A DNA stretch of 37,452 nucleotides from an uncultured Colwellia sp. (GTDB taxonomy: Bacteria > Pseudomonadota > Gammaproteobacteria > Enterobacterales > Alteromonadaceae), in NCBI GenBank assembly GCA_913061475.1, contig CAJXUN010000044.1, positions 1-37,452 of the forward strand, in the 5' to 3' direction. Below are positions 15,415-24,125 of the stretch, in pieces (position 1 is the stretch's first letter; every line of letters begins with the position of its first letter). The notes under the pieces were generated by a model, which had not been told where the DNA came from, did not search any database, and was given only the letters and a program-made list of their open reading frames with translations. The position numbers and the translations under genes are program-made.

Positions 15415-16341
15415 TTAGTTAGCTTTCATACGTGTCAGCACGGGTGTTTGGCAGACATCGAGTACCGGTGGTGGTTTCTTAAAGAAAAATGCATTATCTC
15501 GTTCAATACGCTCTGTTAAATTTTTAGCAAATAATTTACTTTCGGTATTTTTCACTTCTAACTGTATTTGCTCTGCTAGCGGCACATCTGCCATCATCTT
15601 CATCGATACTATCGGGGTGTGTGCGGAACTAGTAACGGCAGTTTCACCTTCTATGGTCGCGGTTCGCGTAATGGCTTGTACATGATTCATTCCATAGATT
15701 ACCCGACCAAATATACTCATAATACGGTCTAAATATCGTGGCGCCTGACCATTAACAATATAAAAATGGCTCGAGGCTGAATCGGCGTCGTTACCACGAG
15801 CCATGGCAATAACACCAGGACAATGCGTTAGCCAAGCGCGTTTTTCACTGGGATTATGGCCCAGAGCAAAACCATCCTTAAAGCCTGTTTGTTCCGCAAA
15901 TAGATCATTTTTTTGTACTAAGGTAAATGACCAATTTTCATCGGTTGGCCATTCGCCTTCAAGCGTTAATTCTGCCACAGAGCGATCGGAACTACTGCCA
16001 TCTTCAGGGCCTGCTTGAGCGACAAAGCCATCAATGACTCGGTAGAATTTATTACCATCGTAATGCGCACTTTTGGTTAAGCGAATAAATTGCTCAACAT
16101 GATTAGGCGCGAATTGTGGCGCTAGTTCAATAACCACTTTGCCTTGTGGCAAGGTTAATAACACCATATTTTCAATCGCCACAGTTCGCCATTCATCTGG
16201 GTTTTTATGCGCATTTTCTGCCGCGACTTTTGCCATGATTTGCGCTTGCACGCTTTCCTCAGCACTTGCAGTTGTGCTGAATGACAAACTGATAATGCTC
16301 AACATTGCGATTAAATTGAAAAATTTTTTCCTAAGTTGCAT
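15415..16341 (-). CDS. Periplasmic cyclophilin-type peptidyl-prolyl isomerase
   Basis: A 308-residue protein. A clear Sec signal peptide ends at about residue 27 (TASA before EES). The cyclophilin domain spans about 60-255 and includes the catalytic-arginine segment KFYRVIDGFVAQAG and the later IAMARGNDADSASSHFYIVNG and IFGRVIYGMNHV stretches. Compared with E. coli PpiA it carries an N-terminal extension of about 35 residues, an insert between the Arg motif and the core, and a C-terminal tail of about 55 residues. It should assist proline isomerisation during envelope protein folding. AAAGG precedes the ATG. A weak five-base hairpin at 15400-15414 directly after the stop may aid termination. 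Confidence 0.9.
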   Translation of the reverse strand: MQLRKKFFNLIAMLSIISLSFSTTASAEESVQAQIMAKVAAENAHKNPDEWRTVAIENMVLLTLPQGKVVIELAPQFAPNHVEQFIRLTKSAHYDGNKFYRVIDGFVAQAGPEDGSSSDRSVAELTLEGEWPTDENWSFTLVQKNDLFAEQTGFKDGFALGHNPSEKRAWLTHCPGVIAMARGNDADSASSHFYIVNGQAPRYLDRIMSIFGRVIYGMNHVQAITRTATIEGETAVTSSAHTPIVSMKMMADVPLAEQIQLEVKNTESKLFAKNLTERIERDNAFFFKKPPPVLDVCQTPVLTRMKAN

Positions 16342-16524
16342 AAGATGCCTTTATTATTTTTATATTGTGATTAGAAAAGTTGTTTAGCTTTTGCTAGTAA
16401 AGCAGAACATAGATTTTCACGCTAGCTTTTTGACAAAGTATCCTCTACTAAATGAATGATTGGCGCAAACGCAAGCAGTTGATACCATAGCCAAATTGAA
16501 TACTAATCTCATCATGGAGTTTTT

Positions 16525-17235
16525 GTGAATAAGAGCTTTATCACCAACTTTTTAGCTTTAATTGCTATTATTTTTGGCTATATTTTTGCTAGTAACATTA
16601 TTTTTACTATCGGCTTATTTGCCTTATCCGGCGCAATAACCAATTGGCTTGCTATCCACATGTTATTTGAGCGAGTACCATTTTTATATGGTTCAGGAGT
16701 TATTCCTGCGCGTTTTGAAGACTTCAAAATTGCCATTCGTAGCCTGATGATGGAGCAATTTTTTACTGAAGAGAATATTGATCGATTTTTAGCTGGCAAT
16801 GATAACCCTGCCTCGGCAATTGATCTGGCTCCGGTGATTAATAAAGTCGACCTATCGCCTGCTTTTGACAATTTAGTGACGGTGATTGAGCAATCTTCTT
16901 TTGGCGGCATGCTCGCCATGGTTGGTGGTACTGAAGCCCTTCAACCTATGCGTGAACCCTTTATTGAAAAAATGCGCGCTTCGGTTATTGAAATAAGCCA
17001 GAGTGATGAATTCAATAACATCCTACGTGAAGAGTTAGAACAACCTAGTATCATGGCAGGCATGCGCGATAAAGTCAGTGATATTATTGAAAAGCGCCTC
17101 AATGAATTAACCCCACAGTTAGTCAAAGAAATTGTCCAGAAAATGATTCATGAACACTTGGGCTGGCTCGTGGTTTGGGGCGGTGTTTTTGGCGGTATTA
17201 TTGGTTTTGTTGCCGCAATCTCTGGAAATTTCTAG
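16525..17235 (+). CDS. DUF445 family membrane protein
   Basis: A 236-residue protein with two hydrophobic segments at the N-terminus (about 8-45) and one at the C-terminus (about 212-234), with a helical soluble middle. DUF445 hallmarks are visible: GAITNWLAIHMLFERVPFLYGSG followed by the arginine in VIPARFEDFK. The function is unknown; family members are envelope proteins linked in some species to cell-surface integrity. The start is GTG, supported by GGAG at 16516-16519 five bases upstream, while the nearby ATG at 16514 meets a stop at once. It is monocistronic, between two divergent or distant genes. Confidence 0.88.
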   Translation: MNKSFITNFLALIAIIFGYIFASNIIFTIGLFALSGAITNWLAIHMLFERVPFLYGSGVIPARFEDFKIAIRSLMMEQFFTEENIDRFLAGNDNPASAIDLAPVINKVDLSPAFDNLVTVIEQSSFGGMLAMVGGTEALQPMREPFIEKMRASVIEISQSDEFNNILREELEQPSIMAGMRDKVSDIIEKRLNELTPQLVKEIVQKMIHEHLGWLVVWGGVFGGIIGFVAAISGNF

Positions 17236-17267
17236 TAACATCCTCTCAGCGACACGCTAAAATAAAA

Positions 17268-17296
17268 AGTCAGCAATTCAATGGTGATTGCTGGCT
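17268..17296 (+). terminator. Probable terminator after the DUF445 gene
   Basis: Ten-base arms (AGTCAGCAAT and ATTGCTGGCT, one G-T pair) flank a nine-base loop, 33 bases after the stop. The following TGATTATTGTT is only moderately T-rich, so termination may be partial. Confidence 0.5.
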
Positions 17297-17427
17297 TGAT
17301 TATTGTTCATACTTTTATGCTTAAACAAACTCTTACATAAATTGAAACAGTTAAGGTGTTTATATTTTGCGCTATTAACTTAAACTCTACTGCACGGAAA
17401 ATAATAATAGACTACTAGGGTTAATCA

Positions 17428-18171
17428 ATGACTAAACTTGCTTTTAACTTCAAAAATATCATCACCGCAACGTTGATGACGTTAAGTTCAATCACTGCAC
17501 ACGCATTTGAACTTGATTTATCTAATCGTACTGATAACGATATGCAGCAAGATGCAACTCGTAAACCAGCAGAGATAATCAACTTCGTTGGCGTAAAAAA
17601 TGGTGACAAGGTACTCGATTTATTAGCTGGCGGGGGCTACTACACGGAGTTACTATCACGTGCGGTTGGTGCTGATGGCGAAGTGGCTTTACAAATACCA
17701 AAGGCGTACTTGAGCTTTGTCGGGAAAGAGTTAGATCAGCGTCTAGCTAATAAGCGATTAAAAAATGTTAACTATATATTAAGTGAAGCACCGAACTTAA
17801 AACTTAATGCTAATCACTTTGATAGTGCCTTTTTGGTGCTAGGTTATCATGATATGTTTTTTAAAGATCAAGGTTGGGATTTTTCAGCTGACATCGTTAT
17901 GCCGCAAGTACTCGCTGCATTAAAAGTGGGCGGCAAGTTATTAATCATTGATCACAATGCTGGCCAGAACCAAGGCATTAAAGATACTAAAACCTTACAC
18001 AGAATTGAAGCCAGCTTCGTTATTGACGATCTTGAAAAAAGGGGCTTTACCTTAGTTAAACGGTCGGCACTTTTAGAAAACCATGGCGATGATCACACGG
18101 CGTCTGTATTTTCACCAGAATTACGTCGTAAAACCGACCGTTTTGTCCTGTTGTTTGAACGAACAAAATAA
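17428..18171 (+). CDS. Exported class I methyltransferase-fold protein (COG4798-like)
   Basis: A 247-residue protein. The N-terminus (KLAFNFKNIITATLMTLSS, then ITAHAF) is a standard signal peptide, cleaved after about residue 26. The mature part has a SAM-methyltransferase Rossmann fold with motif I VLDLLAGGGYYTELL (about 62-76), a later LGYHDMFF region in the motif II-III position and a VGGKLLIIDHNAG strand. Predicted methyltransferases of this exported group are widespread in proteobacteria, yet SAM is not known to be available in the periplasm, so the fold may serve another purpose. AGGG lies upstream of the ATG. The gene is alone, in the same direction as the Pho-linked lipoprotein that follows after 220 bases. 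Confidence 0.82.
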   Translation: MTKLAFNFKNIITATLMTLSSITAHAFELDLSNRTDNDMQQDATRKPAEIINFVGVKNGDKVLDLLAGGGYYTELLSRAVGADGEVALQIPKAYLSFVGKELDQRLANKRLKNVNYILSEAPNLKLNANHFDSAFLVLGYHDMFFKDQGWDFSADIVMPQVLAALKVGGKLLIIDHNAGQNQGIKDTKTLHRIEASFVIDDLEKRGFTLVKRSALLENHGDDHTASVFSPELRRKTDRFVLLFERTK

Positions 18172-18276
18172 CGAAGCAATTGATCGCATCGGTTAGGTTG
18201 TAACCACGTAAATCATGACCTAATCTGTTCGAACTTCAACCAAGCCACACAGATTGCTATAGCCGCTGAAAAGCAG

Positions 18277-18320
18277 TTGTCATCACTCCGTCATATTTTG
18301 ATCTCAAAAATGTCATCTTT
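18277..18320 (+). promoter_or_regulatory. Two tandem Pho-box-like PhoB sites
   Basis: The Pho box is a pair of CTGTCAT-like heptamers 11 bases apart. Here TTGTCAT (18277) and CCGTCAT (18288) each match 6 of 7 and form one box. A second box follows in exact 11-base phase: a poor half at 18299 (TGATCTC) and ATGTCAT at 18310 (6 of 7). A possible -10 (GATATA/TATAGG, 18328-18337) follows about 10 bases on, as expected when PhoB replaces the -35 contact. The target is the lipoprotein gene starting at 18394. Confidence 0.7.
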
Positions 18321-18393
18321 TGCTGATGATATATAGGCATATTCAATTTCTCGTACTCAAAACAAAGTGTGTGAGATATGCCAAGGACAAAAA

Positions 18394-20253
18394 ATGAAGT
18401 TTGAAAAATCTATCTTAGCACTGGTATTAATCACAGCATTGTCTGCCTGCACCTTTGACGGTGATGAAGGCAAGAGCGGCGACAATGGTCAACCAGGAGC
18501 TAGTGGCGTCGACGGAACAAATGGTAATGACGGCATAGATGGGCAAGATGCGCCTACTTCATTAGCAATAAATTTGGTCGGTCGCGCGGTACTTAATAGC
18601 CAAGCACCAGAAGGCGCTGCTGAAATTGTTGATTTTCAAAAATCAAAAAATTGGATTTATGCTATTAATAGCTCAATATCTCCGGCGGTTGTTGAAATAA
18701 TTGACGCTAACACTATTGATGCTAATGCGCTAACCGCAGACGCAGAAGGTATTATTAACAACACTAATTTAACACCTGCCATTACCCTGAATTTATCAAC
18801 AACCGCTAATTTGACTGGCGACGCTAATAGTATTGCGGTTGATAACAATAACGAATTACTGGCGGTAGCCATAGCAACAGGCACCGCGGGTACTAATGGT
18901 CATATTGCCTTTTTTGATATTTCAGGTGCTGCGCCGGTATTTATCAAAAATGTTGAAGTGGGTGATTTACCCGACAACGTGGTATTTACACATGATGGTA
19001 ATAAAGTGATCGTCGCCAATGAAGGTGAGCCGGCCGGTGACTATGTTATTGACCCAGAAGGTTCAATTTCAATTATCAATATCGTGGCTGGTGTACCTGC
19101 TGACACCGCAACTCAACTTACCTTTGAAGCCTATAATGGCATGCAAGCTGAACTTTTTGCCCAAGGCGTAAAGTTTTCTAATCCTAGCGGACAAACCATT
19201 AAAGGCAGCGTTCGCACTTATAGCGTTGCACAAGACTTAGAACCAGAATATGTTGCCATTTCTGCCGATAATAAATTTGCCTATGTTTCGTTACAAGAAA
19301 ACAATGCCATCGCGATTGTTGATTTAAGTGATAATAGTATCAAGATAAAGGGCTTAGGCTTTAAAGATTGGAGCCCATTCAAAATAGATGTTTCCGATAA
19401 AGACGGTGGCCTTAATTTACAGAATTATCAGCATCTATATGGCATGTACCAACCTGATACAATAGCAACATACCAATGGCAAGACGCGAACTTTATTGTT
19501 TCAGCCAACGAAGGTGATGGCCGTGAATATATTGCTTTTGAACGCGACGCCGCCGAAGATGCCGGCAAAGCAGAATGTCAAAATGACTTCCCTGAAGGTA
19601 TTTATGAATGGGAAGACGGTGAAGAAATTTGTATTTCTTATACTGACGAAGCGCGGGTAAAAGACTTAGAAGATTTCGGCACAGTAAGTGCTGAATTAGA
19701 TGCCTATGTCAGTGCCAATGGCGGCAAAAATGGCTTAGGTCGCTTGTTGGTGACAAACGCTTTAGGTAAAGACGAAAATGATGAATACACCAACATGTAT
19801 GCCTATGGTGCCCGTTCATTCACCATTTGGGACAGTAATGGTTTAGTGGTTTTTGACTCTGGTGACGATATTGTCCGTATTACTGCATCAATTCATGGCG
19901 CAGCGTTTAATAATGATGAAGACGAGAATCAAGGTGACACCCGCTCAGATGCTAAAGGCGCCGAACCTGAAGCCTTAACTATAGGAAAAGTAGGGTCACA
20001 AACTTATGCATTTATCGGCTTAGAACGCATGGGCGGTATACTCGCGTATAACGTGACTAACCCTTATAATGTAAAGTTTGTTGAGTATTTTTATAACCGC
20101 GGCCTAATTGAAGGGGCTGATATCACTGGTGATTTAGCACCAGAAGGCATGAAGTTCATTAACGCCGAAAACAGCCCAACTGGCGAAGCGTTATTAATAG
20201 TTGGTAATGAAATTTCTGGCTCAGTAGCGGTTTGGCAAATTGCTGAAAAATAG
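18394..20253 (+). CDS. Choice-of-anchor I beta-propeller lipoprotein with collagen-like Gly-X-Y stalk
   Basis: A 619-residue lipoprotein. The signal peptide ends in LSAC with Cys19 as the lipid anchor. Residues 23-52 are ten uninterrupted Gly-X-Y triplets (GDE GKS GDN GQP and so on), a short collagen-like, acidic stalk. The remainder is a beta-propeller of the choice-of-anchor I family, with repeated blades such as LPDNVVFTHDGNKVIVANEGEP, PEYVAISADNKFAYVS and PEGMKFI. Two cysteines near residues 391-412 could form a disulfide. Members of this family are often named alkaline phosphatase in databases without proof. The start is fixed by AAGGA at 18383-18387, six bases before this ATG; an upstream ATG at 18367 lacks that. 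Tandem Pho-box sites indicate phosphate-starvation control, consistent with a surface protein for phosphate or phosphoester scavenging. Confidence 0.82.
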   Translation: MKFEKSILALVLITALSACTFDGDEGKSGDNGQPGASGVDGTNGNDGIDGQDAPTSLAINLVGRAVLNSQAPEGAAEIVDFQKSKNWIYAINSSISPAVVEIIDANTIDANALTADAEGIINNTNLTPAITLNLSTTANLTGDANSIAVDNNNELLAVAIATGTAGTNGHIAFFDISGAAPVFIKNVEVGDLPDNVVFTHDGNKVIVANEGEPAGDYVIDPEGSISIINIVAGVPADTATQLTFEAYNGMQAELFAQGVKFSNPSGQTIKGSVRTYSVAQDLEPEYVAISADNKFAYVSLQENNAIAIVDLSDNSIKIKGLGFKDWSPFKIDVSDKDGGLNLQNYQHLYGMYQPDTIATYQWQDANFIVSANEGDGREYIAFERDAAEDAGKAECQNDFPEGIYEWEDGEEICISYTDEARVKDLEDFGTVSAELDAYVSANGGKNGLGRLLVTNALGKDENDEYTNMYAYGARSFTIWDSNGLVVFDSGDDIVRITASIHGAAFNNDEDENQGDTRSDAKGAEPEALTIGKVGSQTYAFIGLERMGGILAYNVTNPYNVKFVEYFYNRGLIEGADITGDLAPEGMKFINAENSPTGEALLIVGNEISGSVAVWQIAEK

Positions 20254-20750
20254 ATTAGCTTTATTAGCGCTTAAACACTAGCACTAAAAATAAGCCTTCA
20301 ACGCCTTTATTGAACTGCACAATAAAGGCGTTTTTTGTGTACAGGAATACGATATGTAACGGTCACAGGAATGTGAAAAAGTCACCTTGTTAAGTCGCCA
20401 TAACCTATGACACGAAAATGTTAAAAGGTCGCAAACACATACTAGCGAGATCACATAACGGCGAAATAGCTATTGCTTTGACACAACCTTACTATTTGAG
20501 TAACACTATTTATTTCGCGATAAATGAACTTATTGTCCATGATATTTCAAAGTAACATATCCCCAAATAACCTAGCGTTATCTACTAGATTTTTTTCGAC
20601 TATTTACTGAGGCATTTATTTAATGTTAATGCTTTAATTTTAGCCTTATTGCCGTTATGCTTGGCCTTTAATAACAGGGATTAATGCAGCGCATTCAACA
20701 TCGGTGTTAAATCGCTTAACTCCCTCTCTTCGTAAAAGGTAAACCCAGAA
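20254..20750. other. Intergenic region, 497 bases
   Basis: It holds the terminator at 20300-20332 and presumably the promoter of the aminotransferase gene. No ORF with a ribosome site, no tRNA-like fold and no TyrR-type operator was found in the remaining 400 bases. Confidence 0.5.
20300..20332 (+). terminator. Terminator of the Pho-linked lipoprotein gene
   Basis: Perfect 12-base arms AACGCCTTTATT and AATAAAGGCGTT surround a nine-base loop, followed by TTTTGTGT. It lies 46 bases after the stop. Confidence 0.9.
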
Positions 20751-21938
20751 ATGTTTGGTAGCTTAACGGCGTTGCCTGCCGATCCTATTTTAGGCTTGTT
20801 GGCTAAATATCGTGAAGATTCAAATTCTCAAAAAATCGACTTAGGTGTAGGTGTATACAAAAATGAAGCAGGCCATACTGCTGTTTTAGAGTGTGTAAAA
20901 GCCGCAGAAAAATACCGACTCGATACCGAAGATACCAAAGTTTATATTGGCCCTACGGGGTCACCGCTTTTTAACGAAGAAATGAGCAAATTAGTTTTCG
21001 GTCATCATAAAGTGTTGATTGAAAATCGTGCGCGTACCGTTTCGACTCCTGGTGGAACAGGTGCATTACGCGTTGCTGCTGAGTTTATTAATTCATGTAA
21101 AGCAGGCGCAACTATTTGGGTAAGTGATCCAACATGGGCAAACCACACGGGTTTGTTTCAAGCTGCGGGCTTAGTTGTTAAGACTTATCCGTACTATGAT
21201 CATGAAAACAAGAACCTTAATTTTGATGGTATGTTAGCCGCTTTAAAAGCAGTTAAAGCTGACGATGCCGTATTACTACACGCATGTTGTCATAACCCAA
21301 GTGGAATGGATTTAAGTAAAGAGCAATGGCAACAAGTTGCTGAAGTCGCGAAAGACATTGGCTTCTTACCACTAGTTGATATGGCTTACCAAGGTTTTGG
21401 CGAAGGCTTAGACGACGACGCATACGGTTTACGTTTAATGGCCGACAGCGTTAAAGAAATGATTGTATGTAGCTCTTGTTCAAAAAACTTTGGCTTATAT
21501 CGTGAGCGTATTGGCGCCTGTACCATCATAGGTGAAAGTTCGCATAGTGTTGATGTTGCAAATTCGGTATTACTAACGGTTATTCGTTGTATCTACTCAA
21601 TGCCACCAGCACATGGTGCCGCGATTGTTGAAACAATTTTACATTCTGATGAGTTACGTACTCAATGGCATGCAGAACTTAAAGAAATGCGTGATCGCAT
21701 TAACGGTAACCGTCAGTTGTTAGTTGATAAACTGATCGAAAATGGCGTTACTCGTGACTTCAGCTTTATTCCTCGTCAAAAAGGTATGTTCTCATTCTTA
21801 GGCATAACGCCGCAACAAGTGCAGCAGTTACAGGACGAATACAGCATTTATATGGTGGGCTCAAGCCGTATGAGTATTGCCGGCATTGCTAACCGCAACG
21901 TTGATTACTTAGCAAAATCAATAGCTAAAGTACTATAA
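20751..21938 (+). CDS. Aspartate/aromatic amino acid aminotransferase, class I
   Basis: A 395-residue PLP enzyme aligned one residue short of E. coli AspC. Active-site residues are all present: K245 (SCSKNFG) as the PLP Schiff-base lysine, W129, N182, D210, Y213 and R253 around the cofactor, and R279 and R373 for the two substrate carboxylates. The opening MFGSLTALPADPILGL and the NPPAHGA-like MPPAHGA segment support the AspC/TyrB group. It interconverts aspartate, and probably aromatic amino acids, with 2-oxoglutarate in the cytosol. Sequence alone does not settle aspartate versus tyrosine preference, so no symbol is given. It is monocistronic, followed by a strong hairpin. Confidence 0.93.
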   Translation: MFGSLTALPADPILGLLAKYREDSNSQKIDLGVGVYKNEAGHTAVLECVKAAEKYRLDTEDTKVYIGPTGSPLFNEEMSKLVFGHHKVLIENRARTVSTPGGTGALRVAAEFINSCKAGATIWVSDPTWANHTGLFQAAGLVVKTYPYYDHENKNLNFDGMLAALKAVKADDAVLLHACCHNPSGMDLSKEQWQQVAEVAKDIGFLPLVDMAYQGFGEGLDDDAYGLRLMADSVKEMIVCSSCSKNFGLYRERIGACTIIGESSHSVDVANSVLLTVIRCIYSMPPAHGAAIVETILHSDELRTQWHAELKEMRDRINGNRQLLVDKLIENGVTRDFSFIPRQKGMFSFLGITPQQVQQLQDEYSIYMVGSSRMSIAGIANRNVDYLAKSIAKVL

Positions 21939-22342
21939 TCTACATCGTTTATCGCTCCAAACATTACGCTAATCTAATGTTTGGAGCAGCTCAAAATGCA
22001 CTCTCCGCTGACTAAATCACCTTCATATACCAACTACAATACCCACTATTGATATAAAACTAGGTAGGTAACCTCAGCTATTATTTTGTGCTTTAAACCA
22101 AAGCTGATTAGCAATCTAAATCAAAAACGTAACTAACACTAAATATTCTTAACTCAAGATAAATACTATCACGACCGTCAAGTGCAAACGATCAACCGTA
22201 GCTTACTCATTGAGAGCTCATTAAGCATGTATGAAACATTAATAACGCTACGTGGGTTTTTAATTTTAGTTTCTTGGTTATACTGGTCGCATATTCATTA
22301 TTTACACATGGGTTTTTTGCCGATATTACAGCGGGAAGGTAA
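21939..22342. other. Intergenic region, 404 bases
   Basis: It contains the hairpin at 21954-21987 and the leader of the YkvA gene. An open frame from 22182 runs into the YkvA gene in another frame and has no ribosome site, so it is not called. Nothing else is recognisable. Confidence 0.5.
21954..21987 (+). terminator. Perfect 13-base hairpin after the aminotransferase gene
   Basis: Arms GCTCCAAACATTA and TAATGTTTGGAGC pair without mismatch around an eight-base loop, 15 bases after the stop. It lacks the downstream T-run of a standard intrinsic terminator. It may act as a 3'-end stabilising hairpin or a rho-assisted terminator. Confidence 0.6.
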
Positions 22343-22681
22343 ATGTCAGATAATAAGTTTGAAAACGAATTCACTGAACACAGCTTTTGGGATAAAACAA
22401 AAAACTTTGCTAAAATTGCCGGAGAAACTGTATTAGAGCCAGCATTAAAACTATATTACTCAGCTCAAGACTCCGATACACCTAAATGGGCTAGAAGGAC
22501 CGTTTACGGCTCCCTTGGCTACTTTATTTCACCTCTAGATGCAATTCCCGATATTACTCCCTTGGTTGGTTTTTCTGATGATTTAGGCGTACTAGTCGCA
22601 GCAACAGCCGCTGTAGCGGTATATATCAAGCAAGAACATACAGACCAAGCAAAGCAAACCCTCAAGCAATGGTTCGGTTAG
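22343..22681 (+). CDS. YkvA family (DUF1232) protein
   Basis: A 112-residue protein with the DUF1232 core: the segment KWARRTVYGSLGYFISPLDAIPDITPLVGFSDDLGVL has the conserved SPxDxIPD and GxxDD pattern, and the second half forms a hydrophobic membrane hairpin. Small proteins of this family are found in the membranes of many bacteria and their role is unknown. The start follows a strong GGGAAGG site with good spacing. The gene stands alone. Confidence 0.85.
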   Translation: MSDNKFENEFTEHSFWDKTKNFAKIAGETVLEPALKLYYSAQDSDTPKWARRTVYGSLGYFISPLDAIPDITPLVGFSDDLGVLVAATAAVAVYIKQEHTDQAKQTLKQWFG

Positions 22682-22979
22682 TTTTATAATCCCCTATAGC
22701 GATGAAAAATATTGCTTTTATTCGCATAGCGAAATTATTTAAGTTGTCAACGCGCAACCAGTGAAGCTAGCTGGGTAAACTTAATTACCCTAAATAACCT
22801 AAACTCGTTTTACTAATGGTATAAACTAATAAGCTTACATCGCCCTTAACATATCAACGCGACATAATTCACTTAAAGATTAGCAAATGGTCTTGAGTTA
22901 CTTATTCAAAAAGCAATGCCTGCACCCAAGCATTACTTGATCCCTTAAATGCTCGTTCATTTAATGACTAGAGACTTAT
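22682..22979. other. Intergenic region, 298 bases
   Basis: AT-rich sequence with no credible ORF, terminator or known motif seen. It should carry the promoter of the next membrane protein gene. Confidence 0.4.
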
Positions 22980-23381
22980 ATGAATCAGAAATTAATAAAA
23001 TTTGGCTTGATTCTCGCCGCAATAATGAACTTTAGCGTGCTAATATTTTCCCGTGGCTTTACTAATCCAGCTATAAGTAATGCCGACCCTGTTGTTATGT
23101 CTAATTTTGGACTATTAATGATTATTATGTGGGGCATTGCTTATCTTGCTGCATTGCCTGCCAATGCAAACATAAAATGGCTTGCGGGTACTTTCGCCTT
23201 AGAAAAACTGATTTATGGTATTGTCTGGATTAACTGGCAACTAGAAAATAGTTTATTCGCGGTTTATTCAACCGACATTTTTGCTGGAATTTTTTATAGT
23301 ATTTATGGCATAAACGATCTTGTATTTATGGCTTTTTTTACTTATGTTTTCTTTACCTGCAATCGAAAAAAGCCGTCCTAA
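22980..23381 (+). CDS. Unknown four-helix membrane protein
   Basis: A 133-residue protein with four predicted membrane segments (about 7-24, 43-60, 66-82 and 98-126) and a short basic C-terminus. I recognise no family. The segment between helices two and three (PANANIKWLAGTFALEKLIYG) and the conserved-looking WINWQLEN and IYGINDLVF pieces recall small uncharacterised integral membrane proteins of Alteromonadales. AGAGAC lies before the ATG. The VOC protein gene follows after 50 bases in the same direction, so the two may be co-transcribed. Confidence 0.7.
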   Translation: MNQKLIKFGLILAAIMNFSVLIFSRGFTNPAISNADPVVMSNFGLLMIIMWGIAYLAALPANANIKWLAGTFALEKLIYGIVWINWQLENSLFAVYSTDIFAGIFYSIYGINDLVFMAFFTYVFFTCNRKKPS

Positions 23382-23431
23382 GCAGAAGCTGTCATGTTAA
23401 TTTTTGCAACGTTTATAAAAGGAATATGTTT

Positions 23432-23839
23432 ATGATTAAGCCCAAAGCAATCGATCATATTGTATTACGCACAGAGCACTATCAAGCACTTATTGATTTC
23501 TACTGCGAGGTTATAGGTTGTGTTGTCGAACGCAGATTACCTGAAGAAGTTGGCTTAACTCAGCTAAGAGCAGGATCTTCGCTTATCGATATTGTCGATG
23601 TAATAAATGGTGAGTTAGGCAAAGCTGGTGGTCCAGCCCCCCAATCTACGGGTAACAATGTTGATCATTTTTGCCTGCAAATAGAGCCATTTGACGAGTC
23701 AGAGTTGACATCATATCTCAGAAGTAAAGGGGTTGAAGTTGGCGGTTTTCAAGAAAGATATGGCGCGCAAGGTATGGCACGCTCACTGTATTTAAAAGAT
23801 ATTTCCGGTAATAATATTGAACTACGCGCCGCGATATAA
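23432..23839 (+). CDS. VOC superfamily (glyoxalase/dioxygenase fold) protein
   Basis: A 135-residue protein with two beta-alpha-beta-beta-beta modules. The probable metal ligands are His9 (AIDHIVL), the His in NNVDHFCLQI and the Glu in NNIELRAAI, the pattern of glyoxalase I, fosfomycin-resistance and extradiol-dioxygenase relatives. The substrate cannot be told. Length and single-domain form match many uncharacterised VOC family proteins. ATGs exist at 23426 and 23432; the AAAGGA site at 23418-23423 is eight bases from the second and only two from the first, so the second is chosen. Confidence 0.85.
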   Translation: MIKPKAIDHIVLRTEHYQALIDFYCEVIGCVVERRLPEEVGLTQLRAGSSLIDIVDVINGELGKAGGPAPQSTGNNVDHFCLQIEPFDESELTSYLRSKGVEVGGFQERYGAQGMARSLYLKDISGNNIELRAAI

Positions 23840-24125
23840 AGCGCAAACGTAACACCGATTTTTTATTAACCATTACTAATCACCAATAGGCGTGCCAATT
23901 AAGACAAACCATGAGGCAACTGTCATATTCGTACTCGACCTTTTATCACGTTATTTTTTCCCTGACATTATTTCAGCAATGGTAGCTAAGCGGCCAACCC
24001 TATTTGTGTGTAGTAAACTACATTAAGCATTTGTTCAGCAAACTGGCTATCGTAATGCCAGATATTACGTCCAGTAAATTATTACCCACTTGTAGCGATT
24101 AAAATCTACCAAGACAGCATTAATA
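23840..24125. other. Intergenic region between convergent genes, 286 bases
   Basis: The region lies between two converging genes. No clear stem-loop terminator and no credible ORF were seen. A single CTGTCAT-like heptamer near 23920 is isolated and not called a Pho box. Confidence 0.4.

Noticed and set aside
22182-22436. 84-codon frame before the YkvA gene
   Set aside because: It overlaps the YkvA gene in another frame and lacks a ribosome site, whereas YkvA has a strong one.
23915-23935. CTGTCAT heptamer as a Pho box
   Set aside because: There is no second heptamer 11 bases away, and it lies between converging genes.
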